Shown here in pieces: positions 9,925 to 21,060 of a DNA stretch of 64,000 nucleotides. The DNA comes from Hyposmocoma kahamanoa (lineage: Eukaryota; Arthropoda; Insecta; Lepidoptera; Cosmopterigidae). Position 1 is the stretch's first letter, and each line of letters opens with the position of its first letter. The notes under the pieces are model-generated. The model saw nothing but the letters and a program-made list of their open reading frames with translations. It ran no database searches and had not been told where the DNA came from. The stretch is from assembly GCF_003589595.1 (NCBI RefSeq), contig NW_020654748.1:414728-478727 (forward strand), written 5' to 3'. A program made the position numbers and the translations under genes.

Positions 9925-10900
9925 ACCGGATATTATGTTTATAATAGATTTATTGTTTTTCAAAATGTATGTCCTCACCATTCACATACTTTTGCATTCG
10001 TTGGAACCATTGTGAAAAGCAATGGGACCAGTCTTCCGTAACGCAACCGCCGCTTCCGGGCCTGTAAATAGGAAACATCTAAGTTTATCCTTGATTTTTG
10101 GAAACAAAACAAAGTCGCATGGTGTAAGGTCTAAGCCAGATGGGTCATCAGCTCCACATTTGAGGCCTTCAAATACGCATTTGTTACCTTAGCGTAATGT
10201 ACAGAGGCGTTGTCGTGGTGAAGGACGATATTGCTTCTAGGGCGCTTATCGCGAATTTTTTCTTAACAATCTGGGCTAGCAGGTGCTTACTTACATACCA
10301 GTTTACGGTAACTGTCATTTGGTCTTCAAGCGCTACAGTAGTGTAATGTCTGTATTAGCCGAAGAAAGAAGCAGCCATTTTCTTACCAATGCTCCGAGTT
10401 TTCTTAACTTTCGTTGGCAAATCTTCTAAATTTCATTCTGTGGACTGACTTTTTCTTTCCGGTTCAAAGTAGTACAGCCAATGATTGTCCTCCATTAAAC
10501 TTTTTCATTTTACTGCACCACACTATACGCAGTATTTTCTGGTATCCCGTTAAATTATGCGGTATCCATCGAGTGCAAAGTTTCCGAACCTTAACATGCA
10601 CATGCAATATCTTTTGCACTTGGCTCATACAGTACACATTTGTTGACAAGTAATTTTTTTATCAGTTTCAACCAGTGTACGGTATCAATATTAAATTCGG
10701 TAACCGCAGTCGCCGGCCGACCTTCACGTACATCGTACATAGAGATGATCACGTACATCTGAATTCATACATACACATCACCAAATGCCAGTTCAAGTTT
10801 CTGACAACTGACCGAACATTTTCAAGACTGAAATTCATTGTAATAGCGACTTATAGTTTTGAAAACGCCACAATGAAAAAAAAGTATTATAAAAAAGTAC
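9925..10900 (-). pseudogene. mariner-family transposase pseudogene
   Basis: A decayed mariner (IS630/Tc1 superfamily) transposase on the minus strand. Reading in transposon order: VREGRPATAVTE at about 10728-10693; QKILHVHVKVRKLCTRWIP then HNLT and KKFNGGQS at about 10620-10480; LHHDNASVH (second catalytic Asp, in the HHDNA box) near 10230-10200; LDLTPCDFVLFPKIKDKL (third catalytic Asp of the D,D34D type) near 10135-10085; and WFQRMQKYVNGED near the C-terminus at about 10000-9965. Pieces lie in different frames with several stops, so it encodes no active enzyme. I did not find convincing terminal inverted repeats. The motifs fit the mariner group whose proteins end in WFKRMQKCIDLNGEYF. Confidence 0.85.
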
Positions 10901-10989
10901 CTACTCACGGAGAGTCCCTTTTTCAAATTTCGTATTTGTTTTTTTATTTTTTATTTTCTTTTACAAGGGGCCAGTTGCAGGAACTTTCA

Positions 10990-12080
10990 GTATACCTCAC
11001 GTATATTAATAAGGTATAGTAATATTTATAAAATTAAGTACGCAGAACTCAAAGATGAAGTAACTAGAATTCAACGACGAGAAAATATAATATGTTGTCC
11101 CTATTGTATGTATTTCCACAGTGAGCGTTATCTCTAATCATCTACACCATAGCCTCATATTGAATTGTCAGAAATTTCATCATAAAAGAAGACGAAATAG
11201 ATCCTCACCACAACACATCCCCAACTTAGATACAAGCCATGCCGCATTTAGTTGGTTTCGGTCCGTTAATATAGTTAAAACCAGCCAAAGAGCTGGGAAA
11301 GGACAAACTAAATAATAATAATATAATAAACCTGGTGGGCGTTACCATTCCGTATCGTCATACGTCACCAGGTTTACTATTGACTCTCGTGAAAGGCGAA
11401 ACCAAAAAATGTTAGGAGTATCTAGCGCGCAATATCATTGACTTATTTATGAAATATGGCTGTCACTTCACTGAAATGGCAAATTTGGAATGTCAAGGCA
11501 ATTTCTTTTATAGAAGCGTATTATATACCCAGGCGAATTTCGCACAAACGAAAAACACCTTTAAAAAATGAATTAATTAAAAATACTTATAATACTTATT
11601 GCATTTAAACACCTAAATTTTTATCACATGAAATCTTATCCAACAGTAACATAAAACATCGTCGGGTGACATGTTTAACAGATGTTCATTGCCACGAAAG
11701 GGTGGACAACCCTTATAAATTTTCCAGTAATTACTCTTATGTTACACCTGCCAATATACCAATGGTATCCCTCTGCTACAGCTGTAGATATAGTATTCTA
11801 TTTAGAAATATACATTTACAATAACATCGTGGCGCTGCTATATATCACCGTCCTCTGAAATCATCTCCTAAGTGGTTACCTAATGTATAAACTTACTTAA
11901 TAATGTATACAGTGACCAAAGAGACAATTAAAACTTCATAATTAACCTAGTACACCTTGTTAAATATAGGTTTATTATTAATGAAACAGAAACCTCATGT
12001 GACGACATTTGTTTATTCATTTATTTCGTACACATAGCTATTTACATATAGCGTATATAAATAGATATTAGTAGCAGTAG
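10990..12080. other. non-coding stretch
   Basis: No gene or clear repeat recognised. One small inverted repeat, TAAACCTGGTG at 11327-11337 with its complement at 11366-11376, is present. The sequence is AT-rich. Confidence 0.4.
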
Positions 12081-12290
12081 AGCTTCTTGTGAAAGGGTAC
12101 AATCAGGGAACTACTGCCACCTTACCTATTTCTGCCGCCAAGCTATGTCTCAGGGTGACATGCGCAGAGTGCATCTCAGATCTTTGCGTTTTAAAGCTCT
12201 GAGTGGCACTGCAACTGTTATAGACAGGCGTGTCGTATGCCATCAGGCGCACGACTTGTTCGTCGCATCACTTAGCACCATAAAAAAAAA
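12080..12290 (+). repeat. family C repeat copy (internally deleted)
   Basis: Starts AGTAGAGCTTCTTGTGAAAG, runs through CTGCCACCTTACC and TTTAAAGCTCTGAGTGGCAC, and ends at GACTTGTTCGTCGCATCAC. The middle of the family consensus is missing. Confidence 0.7.
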
Positions 12291-12553
12291 TTGATTTCAA
12301 GGAGTACGTCGCAACTCTCGAGTTACATAGCTTGCGAGAGCGAAATCCCTTCTTGGTTCCAGTTTGTTGTATCCTACCATACCAACAAGGTTGGATACAT
12401 CAAAGAACAGAATGATACAAACAAGATTGTATACATCAAGGAATAAAACGGGTATGCCCTATAAAGTGGCCAAGCTATGTCTTAGGGACAGATATCTAGT
12501 GAATTTGTTCTGGTCATGCTCGAGCGTAAAAGTACGAATGAATGGCTTTTTTA

Positions 12554-13115
12554 TTATACTAAATGATGGGACGAATAAGTCGCGCGCCTGATGGTAAGCG
12601 ACTCGCCTGTCCATTACAGTTTACAGTGCCACTCATAGTGTTACGGACACCGAGCTACATACTCAGCGCCCCGCGCCCCGCGTCCCAACCGAGACCGCGT
12701 CGCCGTTCCCCGCACCCCGCATCCCGCTCACATTGTCGTACGGAGTCGCCACTCCCGCGCCCCGCGCACCGCGCCGACCGCCTCCTCGCCAACCACTGTA
12801 CTAAATGAGAGACTTAACTTGGTATTTGAGTAGGAACATTTTTGGTAATAAACACGAATTGAATCGACTGGTTTTAGTATAATCAGAGTTTCATTTGCGA
12901 TCCAGATCAAGAACCTGAACAATACAGTCCACCGAACAAGAGCTAGAACACCAACACATAGCTTTAAATCGCAAAGATCAGAGGGGCCCTGTCCCAAAAA
13001 TCCCATGTGCCTGTAATTTCACCAGCACCAGCACCTTCAAAACCGGAACGCAATTATGTAAGGTGGCAGCACTTCCCTGGACGAACTCTTTCACAAGGAG
13101 CTTTACTGCTAATGA
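12554..13115 (-). repeat. family C repeat copy split by a solo LTR
   Basis: Left part 12554-12638 (TATACTAAATGATGGGACG ... CAGTGCCACTCATAG) and right part 12957-13115 (CATAGCTTTAAATCGCAAAG ... AAGGAGCTTTACTGC) are contiguous in other copies. The interruption is the element at 12639-12956. Confidence 0.75.
12639..12956. mobile_element. solo LTR (318 bp)
   Basis: Begins TGTTACGG and ends CCAACA, so it has the TG...CA ends of retrotransposon LTRs. It is flanked by a perfect 5-bp duplication CATAG (12634-12638 and 12957-12961). The host sequence is a family C repeat whose intact copies lack the insert. The first part is very GC-rich (12660-12790, CCCCGCGCCCCGCG-type repeats) and an AATAAA lies near 12848. 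No internal retroviral region is present, so it is a solo LTR left by recombination. A 5-bp duplication fits BEL/Pao or Copia types. Confidence 0.8.
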
Positions 13116-13269
13116 ATGAATAAATGAATATATTTAACGATGGCATATTGTTATTGCCACATTAAAATTACAACGACAATTAGAATAACCTAATGTACAA
13201 CTGTCGACATTATGACTATGTTGTAATTAATCTACGACTTTTAAAATTTCGTACATAAATTAATACTGC

Positions 13270-13440
13270 AATGGAACTATATAAATATAGTTCGGGTGCT
13301 AATGTTCAGTAAACAACATCAGACGAAGCAGCCAGGCCTCTAGAATAAGAGTTTTATAGATTTAGCCCCAGCCTCTATTTGTAGCTTATATATACTAATT
13401 GTACTTTGAATAAATTATTTTTAAAATATTTTTCGTACCT
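13270..13440 (+). promoter_or_regulatory. TATA plus TCAGT initiator core promoter, possible LTR
   Basis: TATAAATA at 13280-13287 lies 28 bases before the A of TCAGT (13306-13310), the arthropod initiator sequence, at canonical core-promoter spacing. An AATAAA lies about 100 bp downstream (near 13410). A short transcript unit with promoter and polyadenylation signal close together is how an LTR U3-R-U5 looks. BEL/Pao pol fragments start about 700 bp further on. Terminal TG/CA ends were not identified. Confidence 0.4.
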
Positions 13441-13835
13441 TACTGACACTTGAAAGCTTGCTGGTCATTTGCCTGCATTCGGCAGGAGGGATTCTAGACT
13501 CACATTCATTCTGAGAGGAGACGATTGTCTTCGCTTTGTAATGGCAAATCATGCAGCGCCTCCGACCATAATTCGAACTTAAGCGTTCTTCAGTTTACAA
13601 TATAATAATGATAACCTGATCTCAAACTAAAGAATTCTCTGTACCAAAGCAACCTAATTCATTCCAAGGCAATATCTTGTAGCCCAGAATTAGCTTACAA
13701 AAGTTTATATTCCAAATTGGTCCTACCGGAAATTGTACCTGGTTTCCCGTTTCGAGGGCCTCAGTGCAAAGCGTTGTGCCACCAAGGTTGTCAAAGTTGT
13801 GGTAAATCAAAACTCGAAACTCAATTAAGCTTTAT

Positions 13836-13945
13836 TTCATAGGTAAGCAAATTATATTTGAAATCGTCATATAGATTATACTATATTGCTTATTCGTAAG
13901 GCTTCCCCTGAGAAGCATGAGCAAGAAACTCTAGGGGTTAATAAA
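13836..13945 (-). mobile_element. Jockey/CR1-like LINE 3' UTR fragment
   Basis: Contains TTTATTTCATAGGTAAGCAA, AAATCGTCATA and GAGCAAGAAACTCTAGGGG, as in the copies at 9150, 26456 and 52880. Non-coding. Confidence 0.6.
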
Positions 13946-14109
13946 AATGTCGCATGCACCGATGTGGAGAAAATGTTGCAGTTGCAAAAAGCAGGTTCTC
14001 ATAAAGCCAGATCAGCGCAACCTTCAACTAATTCAGTGGCAAGCGAACTCCTCGGATCTGCTCTGCATTTACCAGTAAAATACGATAACATACGGCACCG
14101 CATCAGCAC

Positions 14110-14325
14110 CGTACTTAAGTATTCGCTGTCTTCAACAGCTGGCTTCAGAATGTAAGAAAAAGGAGGTCTCCCGAGCCATTTTGAAGGATTGCTACATGGA
14201 TGACCTGGTTACGGGAAACAACGACAAGCAAGCGTTGATTGACATATCCGCTCACGCGATGCGCTCCTCCTACCGCAAAATGGCGGCTATTTGGTTTCGC
14301 AAATTAGAGAAGCATTCAGTTTAAA
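14110..14325 (+). pseudogene. BEL/Pao pol fragment: reverse transcriptase YMDD box
   Basis: One frame reads SIRCLQQLASECKKKEVSRA, then ILKDCYMDDLVTGNNDKQAL and IDISAHAM. The YMDD catalytic box of reverse transcriptase is at 14193-14204, and the leader (I)RCLQQLA..C is typical of BEL/Pao polymerases. The fragment is short, and pol resumes only at about 14980 after about 650 bp of unrelated AT-rich sequence, so the element is broken. Confidence 0.75.
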
Positions 14326-14979
14326 TACAAGTTTTTATAAATAAAAATTATTATTCTGCATTGCTAAATAAATACCCTACGCACTACCAACAAAAACATC
14401 TCAAATAAAATGCAGTGATACACCGCAAATCCTGCACTTAAAAAGCACTAATTAAATTTTTGGTGTACTTGGATGAATATGATAATATTCCGTTTGAGTG
14501 GTTCTAACGTTTACCATGAAATTACTCCTTAAAGTATAGTTTATAAACATTTATATTCAGGGTAAACTTAAAAAACGCTACTTACGGTATGTTTCCAATA
14601 AATAAACACCGAAATCACCAGCTCAAACAATAACACACACGATTGTCGTGACGTATTTTTGAAGTTGTTTATTTTTTTAAATGACAGACCCACAGAATAA
14701 AGACTTTATGGTTTGCTAGAGTAGTTACCGAAATAGCAATTAATATTAGTTATTTTACCTGTTATAACTTCGATATCCGATAAATCGGTATAAAATCATC
14801 ACCGGCATCTCTAGGTGTGGTATGCGTCTACGGCTGCATGTATCGCGTGAGCGGCTAAGTGAACAGATCACTGACGTACTTAAGTCGGGTTGCTTTCCAC
14901 TGCGGAAATGGGTGTTTGACTTTGACGTTTCACCGTTTTCATCCTGTCACGAGAGTTATCATTAGGTGAAAACTGTCAA

Positions 14980-15190
14980 AATAAAACTCTCAGATTGGGG
15001 TTGATAAGCAACACAGACCAATTTCAATACACAACAAACATACAGCACACGACACTTACAACTAAACGCACAATAGTATCTGTCGTGTCTCAAATTTATG
15101 ATCCGCACGGACTTTTGTCACGTGCCGTTATTATTGTAAAAGTATTATTGCAAAGATTGTGGTTATGTAAATTAGGTAAATATATGCGTG
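14980..15190 (+). pseudogene. BEL/Pao pol fragment downstream of the RT
   Basis: Reads (K)TLRLGLISNTDQFQY, then TTKRTIVSVVSQIYDPHGLL and SRAVIIVKVLLQRLWL. This matches the TKR..LS..SQ.(F/Y)DP.GLLSP pattern that follows the RT in BEL/Pao elements. It is the continuation of the fragment at 14110-14325, separated by intervening DNA. It ends where the 15-16 bp repeat arrays begin. Inactive. Confidence 0.75.
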
Positions 15191-15214
15191 TTTTATTTAG
15201 TGTGTGTAATGGAA

Positions 15215-15870
15215 GATATAACAACAAATAATCTATTTTCACTTGGTATAATAACATTTGATATAATTTCTAAGGGTATATTGACTCACTGTATTTAATC
15301 AACAAAAGGTATAACAATAAAAGGCATAATTTCAATGTGTATAATGAACCTTCAGTATAACAAACATTAGATATAATGATTAAGTGACATAATGAACAAA
15401 TGGTATAAGTTTTTCCAGTATAATGTATAAAATAATATAACACAATATTTCGTTTTACAGATAGTTGAAGCGCCCTGTATTATGGTGTTTTTCGTGTTAT
15501 AAAATATATTTATTAAAATTTTAAGCAGAATATTTAATTGCAAATACTAACCTAACCTAAACCCACAGAAGGAGGTCAAAAAAACTAGGAAATGCAAACA
15601 AATTCGGTTCATTCACCGTTGCACCTAAACACCAGTCGAATTATATGAATTTTTTTTCATACATACTCATGCAACATTATACTGAGTGAATGTTATATCT
15701 TAAGTGTTTATATAAAATGAACATTATGCCATCGGTATATTAGATTGAAAGTTGTTATATCAATAGTCTATTATACCCAGTAACCTTTATATCATGCAAG
15801 AATATGTCAAATGTCTATATATACCATAAATTAATTATGTCTGTTGAGTCATTTTTGTTATATATTACGA
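15215..15870. repeat. element with two facing arrays of a 15-16 bp motif
   Basis: The left array holds TATAA/CATAA-centred units at about 15247, 15262, 15277, 15292, 15310, 15325, 15340, 15356, 15372, 15388, 15404 and 15419, a spacing of 15-16 bp (one 18). The loose unit is GTATAATGAACAWT. The right array carries the inverse (TTATAC/TTATAT) at about 15677, 15693, 15708, 15724, 15735, 15755, 15771, 15787, 15802, 15819, 15835 and 15858. The two arrays face each other across about 240 bp that lacks the motif. There is no ORF of note. The ends are uncertain: BEL/Pao sequence lies to the left and a LINE tail to the right (about 15882). Confidence 0.8.
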
Positions 15871-15881
15871 ATCGCACCCTA

Positions 15882-16480
15882 AGGGGTTACTACCACGAAC
15901 TTTTGTCATCCAAGTACGCAGAAGCTGTGTAATAAATAATCTTTAGTATAAAGTTTTTGTTTCACTATACTTTTAAACCTCGTGAATGGTAAATTTTGTA
16001 TATCAACCGGAATCTTGTTATAAAAGCGTATATACTTAGAATAATAACTCATAGAATGATAGTTTCATATCAAACGAACTGTCACAAGTGAGGTAAAAAT
16101 CAAATTCATGTAGGCTAGTTTTAGTAGTAGGTTAATTTTCGGTTTTAGTGAATATTTGTATAAAAATACAAGTTGAAACGCGTTACTTCCTTGTGGAATG
16201 TGACGTTAAAATCTATTTTATGTTTGTCTGACGTAGTTTTACACTCATTTACCGCACATTTCGTCATTTTTAGCTAAAATTCTTGAGCTGTTCGCGGTGC
16301 AAGTTGACCTTGAGCACTGAAGGCCCGCCCGCTCGTGTAGGCCCTTTTGGCGTGCTTCAATTTGCCTCACTTAGCGTGTGTGGACTAGGTTTCTATGCGT
16401 TATTATTCTAAGCGTATATATTGACACCGTAAATGAATTTGTGACTTTGTGAAGACGAGTATCAACAATAACAAGTTTGA
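15882..16480 (-). mobile_element. Jockey/CR1-like LINE 3' end, split by hAT-like B
   Basis: 15882-16034 (TTTTGTCATCCAAGTACGCAG ... GGAATCTTGTTATAAAAGCG) and 16413-16480 (AATTTGTGACTTTGTGAAGA) are contiguous in the related copy at 53045-53240. They are separated here by the hAT-like B insertion at 16035-16412. The 53059-53298 copy shows the encoded LINE C-terminus. Confidence 0.75.
16035..16412. mobile_element. hAT-like B MITE, copy 1
   Basis: A 378-bp element whose ends are CTTAGAATAATAACTCATAG and the inverse, at least 20 bp with one mismatch here. The flanking 8-bp duplication CGTATATA is perfect (16027-16034, 16413-16420). Non-coding. It is inserted in a LINE 3' end. Confidence 0.9.
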
Positions 16481-16481
16481 A

Positions 16482-16659
16482 CTGCTTCTGTGGCCGAACG
16501 GTTCACATACTGGACTGAAGTTCAATTCCGGGCCCGGAGACATATTTCCATGGCCTACATTTATTTCCCTCGTGTATTTGGGGGTAATATCCATGGCGTC
16601 CGCAATACGGGGTATTCTTAGTGCCAGGTTACGAGTGTGTGCGTCATTATTATTATTAA
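16482..16659 (+). mobile_element. SINE-1 (tRNA-derived), diverged copy
   Basis: A-box-like TGGCCGAACGG followed by the body CCTACATTTATTTC ... GTGTGTGCG and a short TTATTA tail. The B box region is damaged (CAATTCCGGGC). Non-coding. Confidence 0.75.
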
Positions 16660-16971
16660 TTCAAAATCGTCAAGACCGTTCTATAGCTACATGTAACAGA
16701 CGCCTTACAATTTAGTTGCTATAATAACCTTTCAATTGCAACTAATTTGACCGGACCGCAAACCCCCTAAGTATTTGTGCGGCTTCTTGCCAGACACCCA
16801 AAGGGCCTGAAATGTCGGCTAATCAATCGATAAGGGTGTTAACTTGAAAGGTGTAAGGGTGAAAAGGGGTAAGTACTGTTATAACGAATTTAGATCGCGG
16901 TAAATCTAAATTTAGTACATATTGAAAATTAATCTTTTCGGATCTAAAATTGCCGTGACAATGGGACTGAC

Positions 16972-17166
16972 AAATAATAATAATAAAAGCAACACAACAC
17001 ACTCATAGTCCCGCACTAGGGATACCCTGTATCGCGGATGCCATGGACTCACGCATAGACAACCACGAATGACACCCAAACTCACGAGAGAAATAAATGT
17101 AGGCCATACACATATTTCTCCCGGCCTGGGAATCTGGCATGGTAACCGTTCGGCCATGGAGGTAGT
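16972..17166 (-). mobile_element. SINE-1 (tRNA-derived), diverged copy
   Basis: Minus-oriented. The TAATAATAA tail lies at the left, then ACACACTCATAGTCCCGCAC, the body, and the head GTAACCGTTCGGCCATGGAGG. The B box is partly lost. Confidence 0.75.
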
Positions 17167-17169
17167 TAA

Positions 17170-17855
17170 TAATAATAACAACGTATTAAGTAATAATACA
17201 ACCTATTTATTATTAATACTTTAACCTTACAAATACTACAGAGCAAAGAAAACAATATTTGTAAGTTGTGTATAAAATATCTTATAGACTATTATACTTA
17301 ATAATAAAACATAATTTTCGTGTGTTGTAGCAAGTAAAATATGGTATAGCCATACGTGTAGCTGTATAGGTTATGATAAAACGCACCTATGAACTTTGTT
17401 TCTTGTAGTTTCCATTTTTTTGTTAGTTTCCACATTAAATAACCGAGAGATAATTAAAAACAACAATATAATATGCACTCCAACAAATTTATACATATTA
17501 TTTAATAAAAGAAAATAAAGTTCACAATTGAAAATACAATAAGTAGGTCAATCGATTCAATATTGGTTGGAAAATAAACATGTAAAGGTATAGAAAATTC
17601 ATCACTTCTTATGTATTTTTGTAGATTTATTCATCGAGTCGTTACATTGCAATTCATAGTCAATTTCCTTATAAAAAAAATTTCATCTGTTCTTTTCATA
17701 CAGTCTGTTCAAACGGTAAAAATGTATAAGTTATTATTTTTTATTTATAACTATATGTAAAATTAAATAGCTAATTTATCACAGATATTGTTAGACATTG
17801 TTTTGTTAAGGAATTAATACTAATATCATGCATGTGTATATACACAATATAATTA
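17170..17855. other. AT-rich non-coding stretch
   Basis: No gene, repeat family or regulatory site was recognised. Confidence 0.4.
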
Positions 17856-17859
17856 GTAG

Positions 17860-18335
17860 TAGCAGAGCTCCTTGTGTAAGAATTTGTCCTGGAAAGTACT
17901 GTCCCCTTACCCAGTTCTGCCGCCAAATAATAATGTGAAGTTTCCAATCTCCACTAGGTCCGCTTGCGATCTACAGCATTGTAAGAAGAGGCATGTATCC
18001 AGCAGTGGGACTATATAGTCTTACAATTTATTTATAAGTCTAGCGCAAGCTCCTTGTGAAAGTGTTCGTCCAGTGAAGTTCTGCCACCTTATCTATTTCT
18101 GCCGCCAAGCAGTAATGTGGGCATTACTGCGTTCCTGTTTAGAAGGGTAATGGTGTTACAGGCACATGGGACTTGTCAACTTATGCCTCAGGGTGACGGG
18201 TGCAGTAACAGTGCCCATAAGACCCTTGTGGTTTAATGCTATAAATGGCACTGCAAAACTGTTATAGATATGGCGTTATGGCGTGTTTGTTATGGTGTGT
18301 CGCTTACCACCAGGTGCACGACATGTTAGTTTTTT
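17860..18335 (+). repeat. two family C copies in tandem
   Basis: A truncated copy (17860-17937, GAGCTCCTTGTGTAAGAA ...) is followed by a short LINE-like scrap containing CAGCAGTGGGACTATATAG (near 18000). A longer copy follows at 18042-18335 (AGCTCCTTGTGAAAGTG ... CACCAGGTGCACGAC). Non-coding. Confidence 0.7.
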
Positions 18336-18457
18336 TATTTTTTATTTATTTATTATTCAAAATTACAACGTATTATTTATTACAAAAAGTCGCCAAACTG
18401 CTGTGCAGTTTGTTGGCGACATGTGCACTCTTACTTAATAATACCTACTTTACTATA

Positions 18458-18715
18458 TTAAACATTATACAGTATTAATTGAACTACTAACTTATTAAGG
18501 TACGCCTTTAACTTACGTTTTAGTGCATATTTACTTAATTTTGTATCATTTCTAAGCCAATCAATGTCGTTATATATTTTTGGAACTAAATAGCGTGTAC
18601 ATCTTTTTCCATAATAATTATTTGCTTTAAACTGCACTAGTTTACCCTGCCTTACTCTTTTTGTCATGTACTTATTTTCATTCACGTCACTTGATATTAT
18701 AAAATCAATCACTTA
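18458..18715 (-). pseudogene. LINE ORF2 C-terminal remnant (different family)
   Basis: A minus-strand frame of about 80 residues reads KYMTKRVRQGKLVQFK, then NNYYGKRCTRYLVPKIYNDI and KYALKRKLKAYL. This resembles the C-terminal tail after the RT domain of Jockey/CR1-like LINEs (the NYGKRS.RYLGPKL.N pattern). It lacks the RT itself. Family assignment is by pattern only. Confidence 0.5.
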
Positions 18716-18719
18716 GCAG

Positions 18720-20378
18720 ATTAACGCGTACTCATTGATTACGCATCAATTAAGACTAGTTTAAATTAAGAATCAAAAGTTAAAAGTGATGATTTTGCAG
18801 ATATAGCATTTTCAACTTCCGCATTTCATCATCGCACAAGTAACACCGACAAAGGGCTCGGAAGGGCATCAATTCATCAAGTGCCGATATAAGGTCACCG
18901 TCGAAGGGTTCCGAACTATTTCCTTTCATGGGGATCTTTTTGTTGAGGCGATAAATTAATTTTACTATAGAGTGTCACGTGAACTTTCGGGTATTAAGGG
19001 CGGTTTATTGCCAAGGAGACATTAAATTTAGATGATATGAGATAACTTACAAGGTTGTTGTAAATGGATATAATTTAATTCCTGTTTCCGATAACTGCAC
19101 GAGGGAGTTTATTATCGCAACAGATTATGCTATGCATGCTGATAAAATTTGTCTTTTAAACCCGGGCGTTTGCTCATCTCTGTTCGTACATAAAACAAAG
19201 AAGAACTATCAGGGACACGACATTCAGCTATGAAGAACACTCAACGAAGAAAAAGAAGAATACAAGAGAGTTTGGGCACTTAATACCGGACATATTATAA
19301 ATCGTTTGTTATTACAGGCCTTAGTGAATAGTTCAGTGTCTGAAAATTAAAAATCAAAACAATATGTCCTCAATGTAATCAAATATGAAATATTATCTGT
19401 ACTAAGCACGCCTCTCTGGGCGTTGTTTTTTTATCCAATGTTTGTTAATCAATTTTTGTTCCATTTGCCATTAACAGCCTCGTGAATAGAACCACTAGCT
19501 CGACAAGTTTCAACATTTGTTGGTACGACTACATAATGGTCCGGCTTCTCGAAGTTAAACAAAATCAACAAGTCAATAGCCCAATAGCAGAGCAGGGTCT
19601 TGGTCTTGGGTCAGATGGGAACGGGAACGATAATATCGGATGTCGCGTTTGGCTCGGTGGCCGGTCGTGACTTACCTTACACGTCAATTACTCGATGCAA
19701 GTTTTCGACGACAGCGGGGATGGCGTATGAGTCATGTACTATGAAGAATGTTGATTCACAGAAAAACAACGAAATACGATAAATTAAAAATGTTACTTGA
19801 GCGTAAAGGGAAAAATAATCTTTTAGGGTTACGGTTAGTCACCACAGTTATTGACGAGCCAATCGATTTGAGCCAATCACGCATTACCATTTGTCAGAGT
19901 ATCAAAGAAAACCAATCGGCACGGTTGGAATATCCCTGAGAGCGTCCAGTTGTCGTCAGAGCCAAAATGATGCGTTCAAAAATTTAGCTGGAAACTCAGC
20001 CAAAATTAAAACGTCTTTCACTTTTATCGCATAGGAATAAAACCTTTTCTAACCAACTTAATGAAATTAGGCGTTTATGAGCGTAGTACCTTGCTTGAAC
20101 GCCAGGACAATTCAACTAAACTGTACATAATTTTTTATGGCATTCGATAGAGTGGCTACGAGAACGAACTCGCAAATTATATACCTTCAATAATATTGAT
20201 AAGTATAAATTCAATTGGTACATACTTATGTTTTATTTTCTACTGACAATGATACGCTAAGAACATTAATTGGCGGAAGCAATCCTAAATACACAAAGTT
20301 TTTTAACATCTAAATATTGAGAATTTCCTAATCTATCAAGAAGTCTCATTTTTAAGAGAATATATCCAGTTTCAGTGT
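18720..20378. other. non-coding stretch without recognised features
   Basis: Short ORFs near 19480-19940 have no recognisable motif and overlap in several frames. Nothing else was identified. Confidence 0.35.
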
Positions 20379-20381
20379 TGA

Positions 20382-20607
20382 CTGCCTCAGTGGCCGAACG
20401 GTTACCATGCAAGACTGCCACGCAGAGGTCGTAAGTTCGATTCCAGGGCCGGGAGAAATTTTGCATGATCTGACATTTATTTCTCTCGTGAGTTTGGGTG
20501 TAATTTGTGGTTGTCTATGTGTGTGTCCATGGCACCCGCGACACAGGGTTTTCCTAGTGCGGGGCTATGTTGAGTGTGTGCGTGTGTGTGTGTGTGTGTA
20601 TGCGTGA
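20382..20607 (+). mobile_element. SINE-1 (tRNA-derived) with (TG)n tail
   Basis: Complete copy: head CTGCCTCAGTGGCCGAACGG (A box), B box GTTCGATTCC, the body TTTGGGTGTAATTTGTGG and GCGGGGCTATGTTGAG. It ends in a (TG)n run at about 20577-20600. It would be transcribed by RNA polymerase III if active. Confidence 0.85.
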
Positions 20608-20639
20608 GTTTCGACATGTTTTTATTATGTACAATGAAG

Positions 20640-20800
20640 ACTGTTATTTCAGACGAACTCAAAATTGGGATAGATCTTACAAATATATTTAAAATCGTCA
20701 TATTGATTACACGGCAGTTTGACCTGAAAAGAATGGGTAAAAAACAATAGGGGTTGCTCTATGTAAATAGACTTTATTTTACATATAATATTTTAAGACG
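20640..20800 (-). mobile_element. Jockey/CR1-like LINE 3' UTR fragment
   Basis: AAAATCGTCATATTGATTAC, then GGGGTTGCTCTATGTAAATA, in the order seen in the other tails. Non-coding and diverged. Confidence 0.5.
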
Positions 20801-20805
20801 TGCCA

Positions 20806-21060
20806 AACAAATTGTACTCCCGGTGGCAAGCAACTCAGCTCATATCTTCCATCCATAACAATTTTAGTGCCACTCAGAGCTTTAAAGCTCAAAGATCTTA
20901 TCATACAGCTGACAAATCCCATGTGCCTGTAGTTTCACCACCGCCTTAATCCTGTAAAACCACAACCCAGTAATCTCATATTACTGCTTGGTGGTAGAAA
21001 TAGGTACAGCGGTATTACTTTCCTGGCCGAACTCTTTCACAAGGACCACTACTGCTACTT
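20806..21060 (-). repeat. family C repeat copy
   Basis: GGTGGCAAGCAACTCAG ... TTTAAAGCTCAAAGATC ... CATTACTTTCCTGGCC ... ACCACTACTGCTACTT. Non-coding. Confidence 0.65.

Noticed and set aside
12563..12808. 81-codon arginine/proline-rich frame
   Set aside because: Produced by the GC-rich half of the solo LTR; no domain.
15545..15570. CTAACCTAACCTAAACCC resembling the insect telomere repeat (TTAGG)n
   Set aside because: Only two to three units; too short to be telomeric and common by chance in such genomes.
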